Positions 15,131-24,300 of a stretch of 64,000 bases of DNA are shown one piece after another. A program made the translations under genes and the position numbers. The stretch comes from an uncultured Cryomorphaceae bacterium (GTDB taxonomy: Bacteria > Bacteroidota > Bacteroidia > Flavobacteriales > Schleiferiaceae): contig CAKZJV010000005.1 in the NCBI GenBank assembly GCA_937120475.1, positions 1 through 64,000 on the forward strand. The letters run 5' to 3'. A model generated the notes under the pieces. It was not told where the DNA came from. It worked only from the letters and a program-made list of their open reading frames with translations, and ran no database searches. Within the stretch, counting starts at the first letter, position 1. Each line of letters begins with the position of its first letter.

Positions 15131-16939
15131 TTAGCGATCAATTTTTATTTTGTGGTGAGAACTATGGCCCTCACTCGTTAAACTTAGCAGGTACAGCCCC
15201 TCCGGCATCCGGGAAAGATCTACCCTCATTACTTCTCCTTCTTCCACCATCAGTCTTTTCTCCAATATCCGCCTACCGCTTATATCCGCTATCTGTAATA
15301 ACCAGTTACCTGCCTCACCGGCCGGAAATTCCACCCACAACTCTTCCCTGGCCGGGTTTGGGTACACATCAATATGAACTTCTGCCCGCTCCGGCAGGCT
15401 AATATTTTCAGGGTTTAGCACAAAAAGGGTAAAACCGGCTCCGCTTTTGTTGATCAAACGGCCTAACGAATCTACCACCAGGGTATCCTGAAAAAAACTT
15501 GTGCAACTATCTCCACTCGAATTTTGCCGGCTCACCAAGGTAAGGTTCAGGTTATAGCTTCCCGGACCGTTATAAACGTGGGTTGGATAAGCCATAGAAG
15601 AGGTAGTTCCATCGCCAAAATCCCAGGTGTAAAAATTATCATAATCAGGATTGTTATTGGTGGGTGTGGAATTATTCCAGATGAACACACTGCCGCTGTA
15701 ACTATTTACAGTATCCACTATGTAAGAGGCACTACAATTAAATCCAGAGGAGTCAGGTTCTATCACAATCAGCTTGCAAATGCTATCGCTGCACAATAAA
15801 TTACCAAGGCTATCTCTCACCAAAAGGTTGAGACAAACCTGGTAAGTTCTGGGAACGGTATCGGTAACATAAGTATGGGTAACCGTGGCCGAGCTATCTT
15901 TACTACCGTCACCAAAATCCCATACAAGTTCCACCTCAGTTCCACCACCTGATGCGGAAATAGAGCTACTATCCTGGAAGGTAACGGTTTGGCTTAGTGA
16001 ATCGAAATTCAGGATTACAAATTCAGCCCGGCAGTTTACCGGAACAGGAACATCAATTAATACATTGTCACAAAATACATCCGAACAAACCGTATCTACG
16101 GTAAGTGAAGCCGTATCTATTGAAAATATTTCCAGGCAAACCTGGTAAAGGCCATTGGCCGAATAAGTATGTGCGGGGTTAAGCTGAGTGGAAAAAGTAC
16201 CGTCCCCAAAACTCCAGCGGTAGCGATCTTCTACCGTTGGTGGTGCTCCTCCCGAGGAAGAATTATTGGTAAAGTTTACCGTAGAGTCATTTACCGAAAA
16301 ACTAAAATTGGCGGTACAGCCCGGATCGAAAACAGTAATTTGTTGTTGCACCGATTGGCTATCCAAAATGAAAGTTGGGAAAATGGAATCACGAATTGTC
16401 ATGGTTAAACTTACCGTGTAAACGCCAGCTGCATTGTAAATGTGAGAAGGGTTTACCTGGGACGAGCCGGTGCCATCACCAAAATTCCATTGGTAGGTAG
16501 TAGCGGACGAAAAAAGATAGGTGGAGACAGAGGTATTGATAAAATCCACTTTAGTGCTGTCACCCATCATTGGGATAAAATCCGGGCTCAAGGAAGGTGT
16601 GGGTGCGATGCAGTTCATGGAAAGGGTGTCGGTAGCGAAAAGCTGCGCAGCACCATAACTGTTATTGCCACTTACGTAAAAGCCGTTACAATCAAAGGTA
16701 AAGAAGGTTACCGTAAAGGCCCCTCCGGGTGGCGCAACGGTATCAATAAAAATGCCATTAGCATTGGTGGTACCCGAAATATACCGGGTATTGTTTCCTT
16801 CCACGGCAATCCAAACCGGTTGGTTAGGCACGCCCTGCACGCCCGCAGAATCTACGTATAAGACCATGACCAGTGATTGAGCACTCGAGCCAAGGCCTAA
16901 CATCAAAAACAAACACAGTATAAAAATCCTTCGGTTCAT
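15131..16939 (-). CDS. PKD-repeat protein with T9SS sorting domain
   Basis: A 602-residue exported protein. The signal peptide is MNRRIFILCLFLMLGLGSSA. An N-terminal domain with GTTNANG and FDCNGF motifs (residues about 22-110) is followed by four PKD-type modules recognised by W(N/S/D)FGDG(T/S) and (H/T)(I/T)Y motifs. The C-terminus is a type A sorting domain: VYPNPA, then GLYLLSL and HKIKID. PKD modules are beta-sandwiches that usually act as spacers or carbohydrate- and protein-binding units at the cell surface; no catalytic domain is visible. It is a diverged paralogue of the next gene and ends close to the start of the ECF sigma gene. Confidence 0.88.
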   Translation of the reverse strand: MNRRIFILCLFLMLGLGSSAQSLVMVLYVDSAGVQGVPNQPVWIAVEGNNTRYISGTTNANGIFIDTVAPPGGAFTVTFFTFDCNGFYVSGNNSYGAAQLFATDTLSMNCIAPTPSLSPDFIPMMGDSTKVDFINTSVSTYLFSSATTYQWNFGDGTGSSQVNPSHIYNAAGVYTVSLTMTIRDSIFPTFILDSQSVQQQITVFDPGCTANFSFSVNDSTVNFTNNSSSGGAPPTVEDRYRWSFGDGTFSTQLNPAHTYSANGLYQVCLEIFSIDTASLTVDTVCSDVFCDNVLIDVPVPVNCRAEFVILNFDSLSQTVTFQDSSSISASGGGTEVELVWDFGDGSKDSSATVTHTYVTDTVPRTYQVCLNLLVRDSLGNLLCSDSICKLIVIEPDSSGFNCSASYIVDTVNSYSGSVFIWNNSTPTNNNPDYDNFYTWDFGDGTTSSMAYPTHVYNGPGSYNLNLTLVSRQNSSGDSCTSFFQDTLVVDSLGRLINKSGAGFTLFVLNPENISLPERAEVHIDVYPNPAREELWVEFPAGEAGNWLLQIADISGRRILEKRLMVEEGEVMRVDLSRMPEGLYLLSLTSEGHSSHHKIKIDR

Positions 16940-17040
16940 AAAAATAAGTCCTTACAAAGGCTTTCAAAGGTAATACGATTCAAAACCCCGGTACATGACA
17001 ATTTGATGTCATAATTTTTACCGCTCCTTAATTAAAAAAT

Positions 17041-17066
17041 AAGGGCAGCCTGTGCAGGCCGCCCTT
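17041..17066 (-). terminator. Rho-independent terminator
   Basis: The stem AAGGGC(A/G)GCCTG pairs across a short loop at 17041-17066. On the minus strand it is followed by a TTTTTT run (17039-17034). It ends the transcript of the PKD gene at 17089-18909 and separates it from its paralogue. Confidence 0.88.
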
Positions 17067-17088
17067 ACTCTAATTCAGGTATCCAAGT

Positions 17089-18909
17089 TTACCTATCTAA
17101 TTTAATCTTAAAGTGGTCAATAATACGGTCATCCTTAACCCGTAGGATATACATTCCCGTGGGGTAAGCCGAAACATCAACCGTAAGGTTTTCATTTCCA
17201 TTGGAACGTGTTGATCCCTGCGCCACCATTGTGCCGCGGATATCAATCAGTTGCCACTGCACCTCACCTTCCAACTGACCTTTTATGGTAATGTAGTCAT
17301 CGGCCGGATTAGGATAGAGTTCCAGGTGAGCAACGGCTTCCTCTTCTACTCCTATGGTAGCCGGGTCCTGAACCACCACCGTAAAGGCATTACCATTCTT
17401 CATTATGATATTACCGGCAGAATCCACGGATAATGTGTCGCAGAAATAATCCGTACAGGGGCCGTTAGGGCCATTGGTTTGCAGGTACAAGCACACTATG
17501 TAAGTACCGGGTGAACTGTAAACATGAGTAGGGAACATGGTGAAAGAAGTATCTCCGTCACCCCAGTACCAGGTTACATTGGTTACCGAGGCGGAGGAAT
17601 CCCAGGTAGAGTTGTTCCACATATATACCGTGCCATTACCGGAGGTAGCTGTATCTATAAAGAAGGAAGCGTTACAGTTTACCGGAGCTATGGTTATGGT
17701 ATCATAATCCGTAGAGGAACAAAGTACCGTTCCGCTGCCGGATGATACCACCTGGTTCAAACTAACCGCGTAGGTTCCGGGTTGCGAATAATAGTGTGAG
17801 GTATTCACATTAGGGAAGGTGATTTTGGTATTTCCATCCCCAAAATTATAGTGATAGCGAACCTGGGCTCCCATAGGTGCGTTTTGAACCGTTGAGCCAC
17901 TGGAGTTTACATTAATGCTATACTGATAATTCGGGTTGATGCTTACATTAAGATTGGCACTACAGTTTACCGAGGCGGAAGGCGCAAAATAAATACTGTC
18001 ACAATCTATACTGCTACAAACTACATTGTTGGAAGCATCGCGTAATTCAACCTTCACGCAAACGGTGTAAGATCCAGGACCAGGGTAAGTATGGCTATGA
18101 GCACCTGATGCCCCGGCAACCGCAGAATCTCCATCGCCATAATAAATAATACGGTTTATGCTACCGCCAGCCGGAATACCATTATGACCAGTCTGATATT
18201 GTATCCAAGCACGGTAGGGGTTTCCAGTTACTGGCGATGCATTAGCATTTAGGGAAGCACTACAAGAATGGTTGGGAGAGGTGGACGAAATAAGCACGGA
18301 ATCACAATAGGTAGCTGTGCATAGTGTGAGATTAAAGTTGGAATCTACGGCAGTGGCCGTCATACACACATAATAGCGGCCAGTTTGGCTATAGGTGTGT
18401 GGAGCATTAGGGTTGGTGCCATTGGTGCCATCACCATAATCAATAGTATAAGATACCTGGGTATTACTGGGCCTGGTAAAGCTGGGGGTAAAGCTTACGA
18501 TATTAGGGTTAATGGAACCGTAGCTACTGGTAAAGCTTAAGTTACAATTGGCGCTGGAAGGACAATTGATTACAATGGTATCATTAAGGCTTAAAGCCCC
18601 ACCGGCACTCAGGGTATCACCAACACCAGCCCAGTTGCCATTACAGCTACGCGTAAATCCATAGGCATAAACGTTTGTAAGCCCACTGGGATATGATAAC
18701 ATTGTATCAACCCTACCATTTACGTTGGTAGTGAGATAATCAGACACATAAAAATTTTGCGATCCATAAGCCTGAATCTGCACCACCCAGTTGGGCACGG
18801 GTTGGTTGTTTTGATCGACTACGTGGACCGTCATTTGTAAATTGTTCTGAGCCTGCGCTCCAAAGCTTAGAGCCAGAGCCAGTAACAGGTAAGCGTACAT
18901 CTTTTTCAT
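17089..18909 (-). CDS. PKD-repeat protein with T9SS sorting domain (second paralogue)
   Basis: A 606-residue exported protein with signal peptide MKKMYAYLLLALALSFGAQA. Like its neighbour it starts with a beta domain carrying NQPVPNW and TNVNGR..T motifs, about residues 22-115. PKD-like modules follow, with IDYGDGT, YYGDGD, YNFGDGN and WYWGDGD at the motif positions and a conserved Cys-rich strand (CTATYCDS, CSSIDCDS). A type A sorting domain closes it: LYPNPADD, then GMYILRV and HFKIKLD. Same length and plan as 15131-16939 show a tandem duplication, now well diverged. Cargo of the type IX system; binding target unknown. Confidence 0.88.
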   Translation of the reverse strand: MKKMYAYLLLALALSFGAQAQNNLQMTVHVVDQNNQPVPNWVVQIQAYGSQNFYVSDYLTTNVNGRVDTMLSYPSGLTNVYAYGFTRSCNGNWAGVGDTLSAGGALSLNDTIVINCPSSANCNLSFTSSYGSINPNIVSFTPSFTRPSNTQVSYTIDYGDGTNGTNPNAPHTYSQTGRYYVCMTATAVDSNFNLTLCTATYCDSVLISSTSPNHSCSASLNANASPVTGNPYRAWIQYQTGHNGIPAGGSINRIIYYGDGDSAVAGASGAHSHTYPGPGSYTVCVKVELRDASNNVVCSSIDCDSIYFAPSASVNCSANLNVSINPNYQYSINVNSSGSTVQNAPMGAQVRYHYNFGDGNTKITFPNVNTSHYYSQPGTYAVSLNQVVSSGSGTVLCSSTDYDTITIAPVNCNASFFIDTATSGNGTVYMWNNSTWDSSASVTNVTWYWGDGDTSFTMFPTHVYSSPGTYIVCLYLQTNGPNGPCTDYFCDTLSVDSAGNIIMKNGNAFTVVVQDPATIGVEEEAVAHLELYPNPADDYITIKGQLEGEVQWQLIDIRGTMVAQGSTRSNGNENLTVDVSAYPTGMYILRVKDDRIIDHFKIKLDR

Positions 18910-19106
18910 AATTTGGGTTTTATAGGGTTATTAAACTTTAATAGCTTCACCCTAAGTACGAATCGGATGACGTGGGTAGGACAAAGCCCCCCGATTTTTT
19001 TTAGAAATATTCGCCCACCTCTTTCTTAATCATTGTTTTACATGTGGTTAAATAAAGAGGACTCGCTAATTCAGTATCTTTAAACCAAATCAAAAACGAG
19101 AACAAG

Positions 19107-19481
19107 ATGACAACACAAGAAGTAGCCAACCGATTGGTTGAACTTTGCCGTAAAGGTGAAAACATGACCGCTTATGACGAGCTTTTCAGCGCAAATGCCG
19201 TGGCAGTTGAGCCGGAAAACATACCTGATAATGTAACCAAAGGACTGGATAACCTGCGGGCTAAAACCAGGAATTGGTTTGAAAGTGTGGAAGAATTGCA
19301 TTCCATGTCCGTTTCTGATCCGGTAGTGGGGGATAACTTTTTTAGCTGTAGTATGAGTATGGATATTACCACCAAGGAACAAGGCCGCTCTGAAATGTCG
19401 GAAGTGTGCCTGTACCAGGTTGAGGATGGTAAAATTGTAAGGGAACAATTCTTTTTCAACGTACCGGATATGCAGGGCTAA
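19107..19481 (+). CDS. SnoaL-like (NTF2 fold) small protein
   Basis: A 124-residue cytoplasmic protein that matches the SnoaL-like/NTF2 fold in length and pattern: an N-terminal helix (EVANRLVELCRKGENMTAYDELFSAN cut short), a GLDNLRAKTRNWF helix, and a C-terminal run of strands ending in VCLYQVEDGKIVREQFFF. Proteins of this kind are often small-molecule isomerases, hydrolases or binding proteins, and the substrate cannot be read from the sequence. It stands alone, convergent with typA across a shared bidirectional terminator. Confidence 0.78.
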   Translation: MTTQEVANRLVELCRKGENMTAYDELFSANAVAVEPENIPDNVTKGLDNLRAKTRNWFESVEELHSMSVSDPVVGDNFFSCSMSMDITTKEQGRSEMSEVCLYQVEDGKIVREQFFFNVPDMQG

Positions 19482-19507
19482 CAACTGGATATTCACACTT
19501 AAAATAG

Positions 19508-19542
19508 AAAAAGGGCCGTATGTTTTGCATACGGCCCTTTTT
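19508..19542. terminator. bidirectional terminator
   Basis: A 15-bp perfect stem (19508-19522 with 19528-19542) closes a TTTTG loop. A and T runs lie on the two flanks, so it can end both the SnoaL-like gene (plus) and typA (minus). Confidence 0.9.
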
Positions 19543-19556
19543 ATTTTACCGGGGTT

Positions 19557-21350
19557 TTACTTACCCGCTCTCTTACGTTCGTGCTCCTTAAGAAGAATCT
19601 TGCGCAGCCTGATTGATTTTGGGGTTACCTCCACATACTCATCGCTTTGAATGTATTCCAGGGCTTCCTCCAGGGAGAAAACTATCGGTGGGGCAATCCT
19701 GGCCTTATCATCCGCTCCGGAGGAGCGCATATTGGTCAGTTTTTTAGTCTTGGTTACATTCACCGTAAGGTCGCCCGCACGGCTATTTTCTCCAATTACC
19801 TGTCCTTCATAAATATCGGCATTGGGTGGAATAAAGAATTTACCACGGTCCTGCAGGTTACTCAACGAATAAGGAATAGAAGTTCCGGTTTCAAGGGCAA
19901 TCAACGACCCATTCTGGCGACCGGGAATTTCTCCCTTATACGACTGGAACTCCTTAAACCGGTGGGCCATTACTGCTTCACCGGCTGTGGCCGTAAGCAG
20001 GTAGTTCCTCAAACCGATGATACCCCTAGAAGGTATTTCAAACTCCAGGTGCATCTGGTCACCTTTGGGTACCATTTGCAGCATCTCCCCTTTGCGCATG
20101 GTTATCGCTTCGATGGCCTTACCGCTTACTTCATCCGGCAGATCGATAGTCAGCTCTTCCACCGGTTCGTGTTTTACACCGTCAATTTCTTTTATAATCA
20201 CCTGGGGCTGGCCGATCTGTAATTCGTAACCTTCTCTTCGCATGGTTTCAATCAAAACCGCCAGGTGCAGTACTCCCCGTCCAAAAACCCGGAACGTATC
20301 AGCCGAATCGGTTTCCTCAACACGTAAAGCCAGGTTCTTTTCCATTTCCTTTTCCAAACGCTCTTTAATATGGCGTGAGGTTACATACTTTCCTTCTTTA
20401 CCAAAAAACGGGGAATCGTTAATAGTAAAGGTCATGCTCATAGTAGGCTCATCAATTTTGATGGTAGGCAATGCCTCAGGGTTTTCCGCATCGGCAATGG
20501 TATCGCCTATTTCAAAACCTTCAATACCCGTTATGGCACAAATTTCACCGCTGCTTACGGCATCTGCCTTTTGTTTATCAAAACCTTCAAATACAAAAAG
20601 TTCTTTAATACGTGCACGCACTTTACGGCCATCACGCTTCACCAGGGTTACCGGTTGCCCGGCTTTTAAAGTACCACGGTGTACACGGCCAATGGCTATA
20701 CGTCCTATAAATGACGAGTAATCGAGACTTGTAATCAATAATTGCGGGGTTCCTTCTCTTTCGTGCGGAGCCGGTATTTCTTCAATGATGGTATCCAGGA
20801 GGTAAGTGATGTCATCGGTCGGATTTTTCCAGTCCGGCCCCATCCAGCCATGCTTGGCACTGCCATAAACCGTTTGGAATTCCAATTGCTCTTCGGTAGC
20901 GTCCAGGTTGAACATCAGCTCAAACACCATTTCATGCACCTCATCGGGCGTACAATTGGGTTTATCCACTTTATTGATAACCACCACCGGCTTCAAGCCC
21001 AGTTCAATGGCCTTTGACAATACAAAACGGGTTTGAGGCATGGGCCCTTCAAAGGCATCTACCAACAAAACCACACCATCAGCCATGTTCAATACACGCT
21101 CCACTTCACCTCCGAAGTCACTGTGACCGGGTGTATCCAGGATATTGATCTTATGATCTTTATAACGTACTGATACGTTTTTGGCCAGAATGGTAATTCC
21201 TCTTTCCCGCTCCAGGTCGTTGGAATCCATAATGAGCTCACCCGGGTTTTCATGGTCTTCGAAAAGCTGACCGGCCAGCAGCATTTTATCCACCAGGGTG
21301 GTTTTCCCGTGGTCAACGTGAGCGATAATGGCAATGTTCCTCAAATTCAT
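19557..21350 (-). CDS. typA: ribosome-associated GTPase TypA/BipA
   Basis: A translational GTPase of 597 residues, the usual length. G1 is AHVDHGKTT at residues 10-18, the switch I region has RGITI, G3 is DTPGHSDF from residue 72, and G4 is NKVDK at 126-130. The domains of an EF-G-like factor follow (GRVHRG, RGVLHL, PSRGIIGLR) and the TypA-specific C-terminus has ENSRAGDL. TypA binds the ribosome and supports 50S assembly and growth under stress or cold. It is transcribed alone from a -7 element 26 bases upstream and ends at the bidirectional terminator. Confidence 0.98.
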   Translation of the reverse strand: MNLRNIAIIAHVDHGKTTLVDKMLLAGQLFEDHENPGELIMDSNDLERERGITILAKNVSVRYKDHKINILDTPGHSDFGGEVERVLNMADGVVLLVDAFEGPMPQTRFVLSKAIELGLKPVVVINKVDKPNCTPDEVHEMVFELMFNLDATEEQLEFQTVYGSAKHGWMGPDWKNPTDDITYLLDTIIEEIPAPHEREGTPQLLITSLDYSSFIGRIAIGRVHRGTLKAGQPVTLVKRDGRKVRARIKELFVFEGFDKQKADAVSSGEICAITGIEGFEIGDTIADAENPEALPTIKIDEPTMSMTFTINDSPFFGKEGKYVTSRHIKERLEKEMEKNLALRVEETDSADTFRVFGRGVLHLAVLIETMRREGYELQIGQPQVIIKEIDGVKHEPVEELTIDLPDEVSGKAIEAITMRKGEMLQMVPKGDQMHLEFEIPSRGIIGLRNYLLTATAGEAVMAHRFKEFQSYKGEIPGRQNGSLIALETGTSIPYSLSNLQDRGKFFIPPNADIYEGQVIGENSRAGDLTVNVTKTKKLTNMRSSGADDKARIAPPIVFSLEEALEYIQSDEYVEVTPKSIRLRKILLKEHERKRAGK

Positions 21351-21375
21351 AAAAAAGGTCTTCTAAAAATGGCGG

Positions 21376-21383
21376 CAAAGGTA
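21376..21383 (-). promoter_or_regulatory. candidate -7 promoter element of typA
   Basis: On the minus strand this reads TACCTTTG, a full match to TAnnTTTG, 26 bases before the typA ATG. No clear -33 TTG is present at the expected distance. Confidence 0.45.
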
Positions 21384-21432
21384 GCCTTTATTAAGGCAGG
21401 GAGGTTTAATAGAAGTAAAGTTTTGGTAAAAT

Positions 21433-21456
21433 AAAAAAGCCCGGGAAAGCCCGGGC
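21433..21456 (-). terminator. Rho-independent terminator
   Basis: On the minus strand GCCCGGG, loop CTTT, CCCGGGC is followed by TTTTTT (21438-21433). It ends the transcript of the thioredoxin-like T9SS gene and insulates the typA promoter. Confidence 0.9.
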
Positions 21457-21476
21457 CACAACCAAGTCAAATCAAA

Positions 21477-22214
21477 TTATTGTACGGTGAACTTTTTCAC
21501 TTTTTCAAAACGGCCACTACCCTTTACTTTAACCAGGTATAGTCCACTTTTAAAGTTGGTGATTGATACACGCATTATGTCCCCGTTGACGCTTACTTTT
21601 TGCGACTTCACCACCTTACCGGTGAGGTCAAAAATCTGTACATCCACGGGCTCCGAAGGCAAGTTGTGGAGTTGTAAATAACCATCGGACTGACTTATAA
21701 AAAAAGTCTTCTGAGAAATTTTAACTTCTTGGATCCCGATGCTGGGATTGCTGAGGTTTTGAGCAGTAGTACGGGCCGTACTTTCTGAAAACCCCTGGTA
21801 TGCCAAGGTAGAATCGGCCGGATCATATACAAAGTATTGCGGGGTACCGGCTCCATACCAGGTACGGTTCGCATCCACGAAGGTGAATATGTCGTTCCAG
21901 CCGTAGCTGCTTTTCCAGCTATTTACATTGGAACAATTAGGGGTGTTACTATTGTAGGTATAGGTCATGGCACCCCAAACTTCTATGGAGAGTTTATGAC
22001 TGGCCGCCCAACTCTGGAGCCCGGGGGCTTTACTTTTACAGATGGAGCAGTCAAAGCCCTTAGAGGCTACAACCAGTACCTTACCGGTGGTCAACACAGA
22101 ATACATGTCTTTGGTGAGACTATTACAATCCGTAACAGTTTGATTTTGAACCTGAGCCAGGCTCGAAGTGGTTAATAGAAAGAAACTAAAAAGAGTTATG
22201 TAAAGTTTTTTCAT
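21477..22214 (-). CDS. exported thioredoxin-like CxxC protein with T9SS sorting domain
   Basis: A 245-residue protein. Its signal peptide ends at SSLAQ (residue about 20). Residues about 25-155 look like a thioredoxin fold: KVLVVASKGFDCSICKSKAP places a CxxC (CSIC) after a hydrophobic strand, and GAGTPQYFVYDP supplies the family's cis-Pro-like TP. A type A sorting domain of about 80 residues follows (LPSEPVDVQIFDLTGKVV, GLYLVKV, KKFTVQ) but without a strict YPNP start. A thiol-disulphide role outside the cell is inferred; a purely structural role is possible. It is transcribed alone. Confidence 0.78.
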   Translation of the reverse strand: MKKLYITLFSFFLLTTSSLAQVQNQTVTDCNSLTKDMYSVLTTGKVLVVASKGFDCSICKSKAPGLQSWAASHKLSIEVWGAMTYTYNSNTPNCSNVNSWKSSYGWNDIFTFVDANRTWYGAGTPQYFVYDPADSTLAYQGFSESTARTTAQNLSNPSIGIQEVKISQKTFFISQSDGYLQLHNLPSEPVDVQIFDLTGKVVKSQKVSVNGDIMRVSITNFKSGLYLVKVKGSGRFEKVKKFTVQ

Positions 22215-22316
22215 GCTTAAGTGTTTTCGCTTTCATCAGCAAATTTGACACCAAATTATGAACCAGGTTGTCTGCCAGCTTACAGAAGTGGAAAAATTTA
22301 TCGCAACCCGCTTATC

Positions 22317-23048
22317 TTATTCTATGAAAGTCTTGACTATTAAGATCAGGCCGCTGATAACCATAAACGCAATGGCCCATTGGCGAAAGGATTTTTCGGT
22401 AATCCGGGCCAGCAGCTTTTTACCGAAAAAATTACCCAGGCCAATACCTGCTCCCAGGGCCAGGCCCCAAAGCCAGAGCTGACCGTAGAGTGCCCCAAAA
22501 AAGGTATAACTCCCGATCTGTACAATACCGGCCGCGAAGGAGTTGAAGGTTTTGGTAGCAATAAGCTCCTCTTTGCTCATTTCGTAGTTTAACAAAAACG
22601 GATTGAGCAAAGGCCCTAAGGCACCGGTAACCGTTGAAATAAACGGTATGAGCAAACCCAGTGGAAAGAAATACCAGAGCCTCATTTCAAAACTCCTTTT
22701 CTTTTTGCCAAAGCGGTATTGAAAAATAGTGGAAACCAGGAAAAGACCTATGAGTACCTGGAGGGCTTCACTTTGAAAGGAGCTCAATAGCCAGGCCCCC
22801 AGGAAAGCCCCCAATAAAGAAGCCGGGAGGTAATACCATACAATTTCCCAACGTATATATTTCCAGAACAGGAACAACCTTACCGGCCGGCCTACAAAAT
22901 TGCCAAGGTTCAGAACCGGGGGCACGTTTACAGCACCGATCATAAAACTTAGGACCGGAAGCAGCATGAGAGCTCCTCCTCCGGCCGTAAGCGTACTCAG
23001 CGTAAAGGCCAGCGCTCCGGCCCAAAAAAGCAGAAAGTAAATCCACAT
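22317..23048 (-). CDS. TSUP-family permease (TauE/SafE)
   Basis: An integral membrane protein of 243 residues from ATG 23048; an upstream GTG at 23057 would add three residues. It has about eight hydrophobic segments in two halves. The first half carries the family pattern (STLTAGGGALMLLPVL, then LNLGNFVGRPVRL) and the second half repeats it (STVTGALGPLL, then TKTFNSFAAGIVQ). TSUP proteins move organosulphonates, sulphite or other small anions across the inner membrane. The substrate is not evident here, since no sulphur gene is adjacent. Confidence 0.85.
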   Translation of the reverse strand: MWIYFLLFWAGALAFTLSTLTAGGGALMLLPVLSFMIGAVNVPPVLNLGNFVGRPVRLFLFWKYIRWEIVWYYLPASLLGAFLGAWLLSSFQSEALQVLIGLFLVSTIFQYRFGKKKRSFEMRLWYFFPLGLLIPFISTVTGALGPLLNPFLLNYEMSKEELIATKTFNSFAAGIVQIGSYTFFGALYGQLWLWGLALGAGIGLGNFFGKKLLARITEKSFRQWAIAFMVISGLILIVKTFIE

Positions 23049-23080
23049 GCCAGGCACTTTTAAAAGTTCGCTTTAAACAT

Positions 23081-23116
23081 AAAAAAAACTCCGGTGAGCT
23101 CGGCCCACCGGAGTTT
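23081..23116 (-). terminator. Rho-independent terminator
   Basis: An 11-bp stem (AAACTCCGGTG at 23086-23096 with CACCGGAGTTT at 23106-23116) closes a 9-base loop. On the minus strand it is followed by eight T. It ends the lipoprotein gene at 23139-24077. Confidence 0.9.
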
Positions 23117-23138
23117 AAACTCTATCTCGAAAATATTT

Positions 23139-24077
23139 CTACTGCACTCTTGCAAATGCACCTACCGTAAGGTAAGTAGTCAGGTCAACGGTGCTAATAG
23201 GCTGCAAGGGATCATGTACCACGAAGAAGGCATCGTAATTATTTACAATTTCATCGTAAGACAAGTTAGCCATTTGCCCAACAGTTATGGTACCACCATT
23301 ACCCGTAGCCATTTGTACTAATACATCTCCGTTAGGAGTTTCAATATAGGGTGTTCCGTTAGGCGTTGTAGCCGGATCAGCAGCATCATGTGAATGTATT
23401 CTGTAAGTCTCACCAGCTACCGTATTGTAAAGAGTTACTTGCACCATAGATGAACTGGCATCTCTTTCAATAATTCTCAGGTCCGCCCTAAAATCGGATG
23501 AGTGATTACCGGAATACTGTCCGCTAAAGTTATAGGTGAAAGTCATTGCCTTTAAATCGGGTTGAGTACGGCCAAACGCACCTACAGTCAGATAGGTAGT
23601 TAAATCGGTAGTACTTATCGGTTGCAACGGATCGTGAACTACAAAGAAGGCATCGTAGGATGTGGTTAATTCGGCAAACGACTTGTTAGCGGTTTGTGAA
23701 ACAGTAACCGTACCTCCGTTACCAGTAGCCATTCGTACCAATACATCTCCGTTAGGAGTCTCATCATAAGGTGTATTATTAGGAGTAGTGGCAGGATCAG
23801 CCGCATCATGAGCGTGAATCATATACGTTTGCCCATTCACCGTATTGTAAAGGGTTACTTCTACCGTAGCTGAATTAGCATCAATTTCAGTGATCTTCAA
23901 ATCAGCTCTGAAATCTGTTTCGTGCGAGCCCTTATACATACCACTAAAATCATAAGTATAGGTGGCCGAAGCTTTCGGGGTATCCATATCGTCATCATCC
24001 TTATCACAAGAAGTGAAAGCAAAAGCCGAGGCTAATAATGCGATGGAAAATAATTTGGAAAATTTTAAAAATTTCAT
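23139..24077 (-). CDS. lipoprotein with two tandem CHRD-like domains
   Basis: A 312-residue lipoprotein. The lipobox is FTSC at residue about 24, followed by an acidic DKDDDDMD stretch; acidic residues after the lipid Cys are part of the surface-export signal known in flavobacteria, so surface exposure is likely. The rest is a duplication: residues about 38-172 and 175-312 share (F/Y)SG.Y.G.H..DFRADL, VTLYNTV.G.TY.IH.HDAADPATTP, ETPNGDVLV.MATGNGG and YDAFFVVHDPLQPIST. The IHxHDAAD core recalls CHRD domains, but I am not certain of that assignment. Each copy has several His and Asp that could bind metal, which is inference. The gene is monocistronic. Confidence 0.8.
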   Translation of the reverse strand: MKFLKFSKLFSIALLASAFAFTSCDKDDDDMDTPKASATYTYDFSGMYKGSHETDFRADLKITEIDANSATVEVTLYNTVNGQTYMIHAHDAADPATTPNNTPYDETPNGDVLVRMATGNGGTVTVSQTANKSFAELTTSYDAFFVVHDPLQPISTTDLTTYLTVGAFGRTQPDLKAMTFTYNFSGQYSGNHSSDFRADLRIIERDASSSMVQVTLYNTVAGETYRIHSHDAADPATTPNGTPYIETPNGDVLVQMATGNGGTITVGQMANLSYDEIVNNYDAFFVVHDPLQPISTVDLTTYLTVGAFARVQ

Positions 24078-24300
24078 GTCGGAACTTTTTTAATTAGTAA
24101 TTAATAAAATCCAATCTCTTTTTTTTGATTGGTGAGGATTTAAAGCGCCTTATTATCAAATGCATGATTTTTTAGTGCCTTGTGTACCCTATATACGAAT
24201 ACAGGCATGAAATGGTTCAGATAGAACTTAAGAATACTGCTGCATTCAGTCTCCTGAATTCACAAAGCACTGTTTTTGAGTTATTTGACCCTATCAGAAA

